A DNA stretch of 19,219 nucleotides from an uncultured Lachnospira sp. GTDB lineage: Bacteria > Bacillota > Clostridia > Lachnospirales > Lachnospiraceae. Positions 14,273 through 19,219 of the stretch are shown here, in pieces (positions within the stretch are counted from its first letter, which is position 1; each line of letters starts with the position of its first letter). The notes beneath the pieces are model-generated. The model did no database searches. It saw nothing but the letters and a program-made list of their open reading frames with translations, and was not told where the DNA came from. Both the position numbers and the translations under genes were made by a program. The stretch covers positions 1-19,219 of the forward strand of contig CAKRKK010000018.1 in the NCBI GenBank assembly GCA_934358235.1. The letters run 5' to 3'.

Positions 14273-15541
14273 ATGAGTCACGCAACAATAACTTTATTAT
14301 TTTTGTTGTTTGCAATCATAATGTTCATGTGGGAAAAAATTCCATTGGGACTTACTTCGATGATAGTCTGCGTGGGCTTGGTTGTCACAGGAGTACTTGA
14401 TTGGAAGACAGCATTTATGGGATTCATTGACAGCAATGTAATTCTTTTTGTAGCAATGTTTATAGTAGGTGGAGCACTTTTTGAAACTGGAATGGCAAAT
14501 AAGATTGGGGGAATAGTTACTCACTTTGCTAAATCAGAAAAACAACTTATTATAGCGATTATGGTTATCGTAGGTTTAATGAGTGGAGTGCTTTCTAATA
14601 CTGGAACAGCCGCGGTACTTATTCCGGTTGTCATAGGAATAGCAGCCAAGTCTGGATATTCAAGGTCAAGACTGCTTATGCCACTTGTTTTTGCAGCAGC
14701 TATGGGTGGTAATCTTTCACTTATAGGTGCACCTGGTAATCTTATAGCACAGTCAGCGATGCAGGAAATTGGTAAGTCATTCGGCTTCTTTGATTATGCA
14801 AAGGTAGGCTTTCCAATACTTATTGTAGGTGTAATCTTCTTTGCATTAGTAGGAAATAAATTACTTCCTAATAATAAACTGTCAGATGATGATTCAGCTT
14901 ACAGCAGCAAGGATGACTTTAGTAATGTGCCAAAGTGGAAGCAGTGGTTATCACTTATAATTCTTATACTTACTCTTCTTGGAATGATATTTGAGGATAA
15001 GATAGGAATTAAGTTATGTATAACAGGCTGTATTGGAGCACTTGCACTTGTACTTACCGGTGTTATATCAGAGAAACAGGCACTTAAGTCAATTGACTTA
15101 AAGACTATATTCTTATTTGGGGGAACACTTTCACTTGCATCAGCGCTCTCAAAGTCTGGAGCTGGAGAGCTTATAGCTCATAAGGTTATTGGAATGTTAG
15201 GAGATAATCCTTCACCATATTTGTTGACATTTGTAGTATTTATGCTGTGCTGTGTATTAACTAACTTTATGAGTAATACAGCAACAACAGCACTTATGGT
15301 TCCTATCTGTTTATCAATAGCAGAGGGAATAGGAGCAGATCCAAGTGCAGTACTTATGGCTTGTGTAATAGGTGGTTCATGTGCATATGCAACACCTATC
15401 GGAATGCCAGCTAATACTATGGTAATTGGTGCAGGCGGATATACCTTTAAGGATTATGCAAAAGCAGGTGTACCTTTAATACTTGTGTCAACAGTTGTGA
15501 GTATGATACTGTTACCAATTTTATATCCATTCTTTCCATAA
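14273..15541 (+). CDS. DASS/SLC13-family dicarboxylate transporter
   Basis: 422-residue inner-membrane protein with about 11 hydrophobic segments. The two inverted halves of the divalent anion:sodium symporter family are recognisable. Each carries the substrate/sodium-binding SNT motif, LSNTGTAAVLIPV (SNT 108-110) and MSNTATTALMVPI (SNT 334-336), followed by GGNLSLIGAPGNLIA and SCAYATPIGMPANTMV. Members import or exchange succinate, fumarate, malate, tartrate or citrate. The ATG at 14273 follows GGAGG with a 6-nt gap; the ATG at 14255 overlaps that site. It is the first gene of the operon, 111 nt before the dehydratase alpha gene with no terminator between. Tartrate uptake or tartrate/succinate exchange, as for E. 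coli TtdT, is inferred from context. Confidence 0.87.
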   Translation: MSHATITLLFLLFAIIMFMWEKIPLGLTSMIVCVGLVVTGVLDWKTAFMGFIDSNVILFVAMFIVGGALFETGMANKIGGIVTHFAKSEKQLIIAIMVIVGLMSGVLSNTGTAAVLIPVVIGIAAKSGYSRSRLLMPLVFAAAMGGNLSLIGAPGNLIAQSAMQEIGKSFGFFDYAKVGFPILIVGVIFFALVGNKLLPNNKLSDDDSAYSSKDDFSNVPKWKQWLSLIILILTLLGMIFEDKIGIKLCITGCIGALALVLTGVISEKQALKSIDLKTIFLFGGTLSLASALSKSGAGELIAHKVIGMLGDNPSPYLLTFVVFMLCCVLTNFMSNTATTALMVPICLSIAEGIGADPSAVLMACVIGGSCAYATPIGMPANTMVIGAGGYTFKDYAKAGVPLILVSTVVSMILLPILYPFFP

Positions 15542-15652
15542 AAGATAATGAAGGTATAAGAATGAGAATGATGAAAAAGATGTGTTAAATAATTTATTTA
15601 TAACATAAACAAAAACAAAACAATAATAGTAGAATTATTAAGGAGGAATAAT

Positions 15653-16552
15653 ATGTCTAAAGAAGCACAAGTAAAACAGCTTACTGATTATATGGCAAAG
15701 TTTGTTGCTTACACAGCAAAGAAACTTCCAGATGATGTAATCGCAAAACTTCAGGAGTTAAGAGATAAGGAGGATAGTCCTTTATCTAAGACAATCTATA
15801 ATACAATGTTTGAAAATCAGAAACTTGCAGTAGAACTTAATCGTCCAAGCTGCCAGGATACAGGAGTACTTCAGTTCTGGGTAAAGTGTGGTACTAATTT
15901 CCCACTTATCGGTGAACTTGAGACACTTCTTAAAGAAGCAGTTGTTCAGGCTACATTCGAAGCACCATTAAGACATAATAGTGTAGAAACATTTGATGAG
16001 TATAACACAGGTAAAAATGTAGGTAAGGGAACACCAACAGTATTTTGGGATATTATTCCAGATAGTGATAAGTGTGAAATATATACATATATGGCTGGTG
16101 GTGGTTGTACACTTCCAGGTAAGGCTATGGTTCTTATGCCAGGAGAAGGTTATGAGGGCGTTACAAAGTTTGTTCTTGATGTTATGACAAGCTATGGTTT
16201 AAATGCATGTCCTCCACTTCTTGTAGGTGTAGGTGTTGCAACATCAGTTGAAACAGCAGCTCTTCTTTCAAAGAAAGCACTTATGAGACCTATTGGTTCA
16301 CATAATGATAATGAAAGAGCAGCAAAGATGGAAAGACTTCTTGAAGATGGAATTAACTCTATAGGCTTAGGACCTCAGGGTATGGGCGGAAAATATTCAG
16401 TTATGGGTGTTAATATCGAGAATACAGCTCGTCATCCATCTGCAATCGGTGTAGCAGTAAATGTAGGCTGCTGGAGCCATAGAAGAGGACACATTATATT
16501 TGACAAAGACCTTAACTATACAATAACAACACATACGGGGGTGACTTTATAA
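15653..16552 (+). CDS. ttdA: L(+)-tartrate dehydratase alpha subunit (class I fumarase superfamily)
   Basis: 299 residues. With the beta subunit it forms an oxygen-sensitive [4Fe-4S] hydro-lyase, predicted to turn L-tartrate into oxaloacetate. Probable cluster ligands are Cys67 (SCQDTG), Cys186 ([11 protein letters not shown]) and Cys273 ([10 protein letters not shown]). [19 protein letters not shown] and [17 protein letters not shown] are also typical. Length and these blocks fit E. coli TtdA better than the usual shorter fumarase alpha subunit, but the families are close and fumarate hydratase remains possible. AAGGAGG precedes the ATG by 6 nt. Its stop overlaps the ttdB start by 1 nt (TAATG), indicating translational coupling. 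Confidence 0.85.
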   Translation: MSKEAQVKQLTDYMAKFVAYTAKKLPDDVIAKLQELRDKEDSPLSKTIYNTMFENQKLAVELNRPSCQDTGVLQFWVKCGTNFPLIGELETLLKEAVVQATFEAPLRHNSVETFDEYNTGKNVGKGTPTVFWDIIPDSDKCEIYTYMAGGGCTLPGKAMVLMPGEGYEGVTKFVLDVMTSYGLNACPPLLVGVGVATSVETAALLSKKALMRPIGSHNDNERAAKMERLLEDGINSIGLGPQGMGGKYSVMGVNIENTARHPSAIGVAVNVGCWSHRRGHIIFDKDLNYTITTHTGVTL

Positions 16553-17178
16553 TGGTAGAGATAAGAAATGGTAAGAAAGTACTTATTACACCTGTGTCAG
16601 CAGAGGATTTAGAAGATATCAAGGTTGGAGATATAGTATACCTTGATGGAAGCATGACAACATGCCGTGATGTTGCACACAGAAGACTTGTAGAAGAAGG
16701 CAGAGAGCTTCCAGTAGATGTAAGAAATAATGCAATATTTCACGCTGGACCAATCATCAGACCGCTTGAGAATGATAAATTTGAGATGGTTTCTGTAGGC
16801 CCTACAACAAGTATGAGAATGGAAAAGTTTGAGTATGAATTCGTTAAGCTATCAGGTGTCAGAGTAATCATCGGTAAAGGTGGTATGAAGGAAAATACAG
16901 AGAGAGCCTGTAAGGAATTCGGCGCTATTCACTGTGTATTTCCAGCAGGAAATGCTGTAGTAGCAGCTACTGAAGTTGAAGAGATAGTAAGAGCTGAATG
17001 GCGTGACTTAGGAATGCCAGAAACACTTTGGAACTGCCGCGTTAAAGAATTTGGTCCACTTATTGTATCTATAGATACTAAGGGTAACAATATGTTTGAA
17101 GAAAACAAAGTTATATTTAATCAGAAAAAAGATGCAGCATATGAGAAGATATCTAAGGAAGTTGGATTTATCAAATAA
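16552..17178 (+). CDS. ttdB: L(+)-tartrate dehydratase beta subunit
   Basis: 208 residues, the small subunit that completes the active site of the two-subunit class I dehydratase. Recognisable stretches are [82 protein letters not shown] and [18 protein letters not shown], matching TtdB and the C-terminal part of class I fumarases. GGGGGTG lies inside the end of ttdA. The start overlaps the ttdA stop by 1 nt, so the two are made in equal amounts. It ends the operon. A 480-nt non-coding stretch rich in inverted repeats follows. Confidence 0.87.
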   Translation: MVEIRNGKKVLITPVSAEDLEDIKVGDIVYLDGSMTTCRDVAHRRLVEEGRELPVDVRNNAIFHAGPIIRPLENDKFEMVSVGPTTSMRMEKFEYEFVKLSGVRVIIGKGGMKENTERACKEFGAIHCVFPAGNAVVAATEVEEIVRAEWRDLGMPETLWNCRVKEFGPLIVSIDTKGNNMFEENKVIFNQKKDAAYEKISKEVGFIK

Positions 17179-17213
17179 TTCAGCTTAATAACAGCGATAT
17201 CTGACAATATCTA

Positions 17214-17568
17214 ACCAATAATCAAATTGATTATATGGAAGGATATATACGTTGTGTATAATGTGCAATACACAATGTTTATATATAGAACGAGCATATG
17301 TTATATAGCAATGTGATTATTTATATAACATATGTTTGTTCAAAACATAATAATGCTGGTGCAAACAACTTCTAACCAGCAATAAATGGTGTATAATCAT
17401 CTGTAAGTTATGGCTTATAAAGTGCCAATAAACCATAACTTACAAAAACACAGTACAAAAGATAAAGTATTAATCAATATTTATACTTACATTAAACCCA
17501 AACCTAATATTTAAGAGCAGAGGGCTGTTGCATCAAAGACATAGGATGTAACAGTCCTTTGTTTTATA
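17214..17568 (+). ncRNA. Candidate structured non-coding RNA: series of inverted repeats
   Basis: In order: ATAATCAA-A-TTGATTAT (17218-17234); a stem of about 16 bp with TTGTGTAT/ATACACAA at its core (17243-17287); a 20-bp stem with two G-U pairs and a 14-nt loop (17288-17307 with 17322-17341); TGCTGGT/ACCAGCA (17354-17381); a perfect 12-bp TGTAAGTTATGG/CCATAACTTACA (17402-17444); AAGTAT/ATACTT around 17465-17485; and a terminator at 17518-17568. None before the last has a T-run. I see no open reading frame with a ribosome site. The arrangement looks like one folded RNA, or a long structured 3' end of the ttd transcript. It matches no RNA class I recognise. Confidence 0.45.
17518..17568 (+). 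terminator. Intrinsic terminator before the exporter gene
   Basis: CAGAGGGCTGTTGCATC (17518-17534) pairs with GATGTAACAGTCCTTTG (17545-17561) over 17 positions, including wobble pairs. TTTTATAT follows, overlapping the stem end as TTTGTTTTAT. It closes the hairpin series and isolates the following gene from ttdB. Confidence 0.85.
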
Positions 17569-17661
17569 TAAGGTATATAAAATACTAAAACAATAGTATA
17601 TACAAAAAATGCAAAAATGTTGGAAAGAAAAAGATGAATAAAAAGAATGGAGATATGCTAT

Positions 17662-18666
17662 ATGAATAGATATAGAAAAATAATATTATTATCTCTTAAA
17701 ATAGGAATAGGCAGCAGCCTTTCACTTTATACAGCGCAGGAATTAGGACTTAATTATGCGGTATCGGCTGGAACTGTAACGTTGCTTTCACTTATGAATT
17801 CAAAGTGGGAGACAATAAGGCTGTCTGGAAGCAGGATAGCTTCATTTTTAATAACAGTACTTGCAGGATGGATTTTATTTACCAATATAAGCAGTATGTG
17901 GATAGCATATGGAATATTGCTGACATTTATAGTGTTTATGGCGGAGGTGCTTGAATGGCGAGCAACTATTTCTGTAAATGGAGTTATAGCAGCGCATCTT
18001 GTTACATATGAGAAGTTCAATGATATGGCGGTATGGAATGAACTTAGTATAGTACTTGTGGGAGTCGGTTTTGCCATATTATTTAATCTGTTTAATGGCA
18101 ACTATGGGCATAAAAAGCATATAGTTAAAAAAACTAGTTATATAGAAAACAGGATGCAGATGATTATTGGAGCTATGTCGGCATATCTGTCCAATAAGAA
18201 AATGGAAACGGATGTATGGCAGAATATAAAAAAGCTTGAGGAGGATATACAGGATTGTATCAAAGAGGCATATGAATATCAGAATAATACATTTTATTCT
18301 CATCCAGAGTACTATATATCATACTTTGAAATGCGCAAAAATCAATGCCAGATACTTCATAATCTTCATTATGAAATGAAAAAAATGCGTACTATGCCTA
18401 AGAATGCTAAAATAGCAGCAGATTATCTATTGAATCTCGCGGAAAATATAACAGAATATAATAATCCTGAAGAACAGCTAAGCAGTTTAAAAGAAATTAT
18501 TGAGCATATAAAATGTGATGAGCTTCCAACAACGAGGGAGGAGTTCGAAAGCAGTGCATTATTATTTCATATATTAATGGATATAGAAGATCTTTTGGTT
18601 TATAAAAAACATTTTATTGATAATCTTGATAAGACACAGAAAAAGCACTACTGGAAAGCAGGTTAG
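17662..18666 (+). CDS. Aromatic acid exporter family (ArAE/FUSC-like) membrane protein
   Basis: 334 residues. The N-terminal 145 residues hold about five to six hydrophobic segments (for example IASFLITVLAGWILF and LSIVLVGVGFAILFNLF), including YAVSAGTVTLLSLMNSKWETIRLSGSRIAS. That last stretch is typical of the Firmicute aromatic-acid-exporter (DUF939-type) group. The remaining half is a soluble, helical, charged domain rich in Lys/Glu, as in these half-length FUSC relatives. Members are thought to export aromatic or other organic acids, but substrates are mostly unproven. The ATG at 17662 is preceded by GGAG with a 9-nt gap; the in-frame ATG at 17647 overlaps that site. It stands alone, with a terminator upstream and another promoter downstream. 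Confidence 0.75.
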   Translation: MNRYRKIILLSLKIGIGSSLSLYTAQELGLNYAVSAGTVTLLSLMNSKWETIRLSGSRIASFLITVLAGWILFTNISSMWIAYGILLTFIVFMAEVLEWRATISVNGVIAAHLVTYEKFNDMAVWNELSIVLVGVGFAILFNLFNGNYGHKKHIVKKTSYIENRMQMIIGAMSAYLSNKKMETDVWQNIKKLEEDIQDCIKEAYEYQNNTFYSHPEYYISYFEMRKNQCQILHNLHYEMKKMRTMPKNAKIAADYLLNLAENITEYNNPEEQLSSLKEIIEHIKCDELPTTREEFESSALLFHILMDIEDLLVYKKHFIDNLDKTQKKHYWKAG

Positions 18667-18680
18667 AAGAAGAAAAGCAC

Positions 18681-18839
18681 TGTAAGATTGTTGTAAGATT
18701 GATGCGTTAATCTAGTAATAGATTAAATATACGCAGCCTGCCGTATAATAAGATATCATATTAATAATAATTCAATTAAGAAGTGATACAGAATTAATAG
18801 ATTTATAGTATAATAGGGTGTTATATTAGTAATAATTCA
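18681..18839 (+). promoter_or_regulatory. Repeats and promoter upstream of the FtsX-like gene
   Basis: TGTAAGATTG is repeated at 18681-18690 and 18692-18701, an 11-bp pitch typical of response-regulator sites. TTAATCT/AGATTAA forms a small dyad (18707-18726). ATATTAATAATAATTCA (18758-18774) recurs as ATATTAGTAATAATTCA (18823-18839), 16 of 17 identical and 65 bp apart. Between the copies lies TATAAT (18809-18814), a probable -10 with only a poor -35 (GATACA at 18 bp). Control by a regulator is inferred. Confidence 0.45.
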
Positions 18840-18873
18840 CGTCAGGTCCGTATAGGGAAGGAAGAGTGACAAC

Positions 18874-19219
18874 GTGAATATACTAAAAATAACATTTAAA
18901 AGTGTGAAAAGAAGGTACAGGCAGATTATAAGAGCTGCACTTACAACACTTCTTGCAGTATTTTTTGTGACGGCTGTTCTTATATTTCAGGAGAATATGT
19001 ATCAGTGGCAGATGCAATCTAATAAGGACAGATTTGGCGACTGGTTTGTGATGGATATAGGAAGTAAGAATCCGGACAGTAACCTGACAGATAACAGCTA
19101 TATCAAAGAACCTGTAAAGGTGCTAAGAAGTGTATATGTGCTTAACAGTGACTGGGAAAATACAGGCTTTTATGTAGGAAGTCTGCCACAGGCTTTTATA
19201 AAACAATCACATATTAGGC
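18874..19219 (+). CDS. FtsX-like ABC transporter permease, N-terminal part (runs off window)
   Basis: An open frame starts at GTG 18874 and has no stop to the end of the window (115 codons plus one base). GAAGAG lies 7 nt before the start. The protein begins NILKITFKSVKRRYRQIIRA, then a single membrane segment LTTLLAVFFVTAVLIF (about residues 23-38), followed by an extracytoplasmic region with QENMYQWQMQSNKDRFGDWF. A basic N-terminus, one membrane helix and a long outer domain is how MacB/FtsX-type permeases begin, notably large single-gene ones in Clostridia. The diagnostic C-terminal FtsX domain is outside the window, so the assignment rests on layout only. Substrate is unknown; peptide or antibiotic efflux or lipid handling are usual roles. 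Confidence 0.6.
   Translation, partial: MNILKITFKSVKRRYRQIIRAALTTLLAVFFVTAVLIFQENMYQWQMQSNKDRFGDWFVMDIGSKNPDSNLTDNSYIKEPVKVLRSVYVLNSDWENTGFYVGSLPQAFIKQSHIR

Noticed and set aside
15653..17178. Plain fumarate hydratase alpha/beta
   Set aside because: Not excluded, but subunit lengths, motif blocks and the LysR-DASS context fit tartrate dehydratase better.
17288..17341. Mobile element (MITE) or terminator
   Set aside because: Only 54 bp, no target-site duplication or second copy seen in the window, and no T-run after the stem. Kept as part of the hairpin series.

Overview
The window is AT-rich. Its genes use AGA for Arg and ATA for Ile, carry strong AGGAGG-type ribosome binding sites, and are packed in short operons. 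With the purine gene set and a ZTP riboswitch, this points to a low-GC anaerobic Firmicute, most likely Lachnospiraceae or a related gut Clostridia. The species cannot be named from the sequence. No tRNA, rRNA, insertion sequence, prophage or CRISPR array was seen.

Layout. (1) 1-63 is the tail of an upstream gene. (2) 163-2624 is a purine module: promoter, ZTP riboswitch with an overlapping terminator, an archaeal-type IMP cyclohydrolase (PurO family) and a stand-alone AICAR formyltransferase. Together these two do the job of bifunctional PurH, and the riboswitch senses the phosphorylated form of their substrate. (3) 2627-6820, minus strand, holds rfbA-rfbB-rfbC (dTDP-sugar synthesis, no rfbD here), followed by a signal-less GH43 glycosidase with its own strong ribosome binding site. 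(4) 7025-10474, plus strand, holds a MerR-methyltransferase fusion, a two-domain PPK2 polyphosphate:AMP phosphotransferase and an XRE-cupin regulator. The gap to rfbA carries a 13-bp palindrome inside a 19-bp promoter spacer. (5) 10475-12155 is a regulatory gap with a terminator-ended leader or small RNA, then a class III (acetylornithine-type) aminotransferase. (6) 12251-13030 has a terminator, a 16-bp tandem repeat and a GNAT acetyltransferase. (7) 13033-17178 is a dicarboxylate module: a LysR regulator divergent from a DASS transporter and the two subunits of an iron-sulfur L-tartrate dehydratase (class I fumarase superfamily). The same gene types form the ttdR-ttdABT cluster in E. coli. 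(8) 17179-17568 is an unusual non-coding stretch of six or seven successive inverted repeats ending in a good terminator, and is a candidate structured RNA. (9) 17662-18663 encodes an aromatic-acid-exporter-type membrane protein, and 18874-19219 the start of an FtsX-like ABC permease that runs off the window.

Most of the window is housekeeping or metabolic. The least explained parts are the hairpin series after ttdB, the rfbA/MerR palindrome, the 10.7-kb leader/sRNA, and the repeat-rich promoter region of the tartrate operon.
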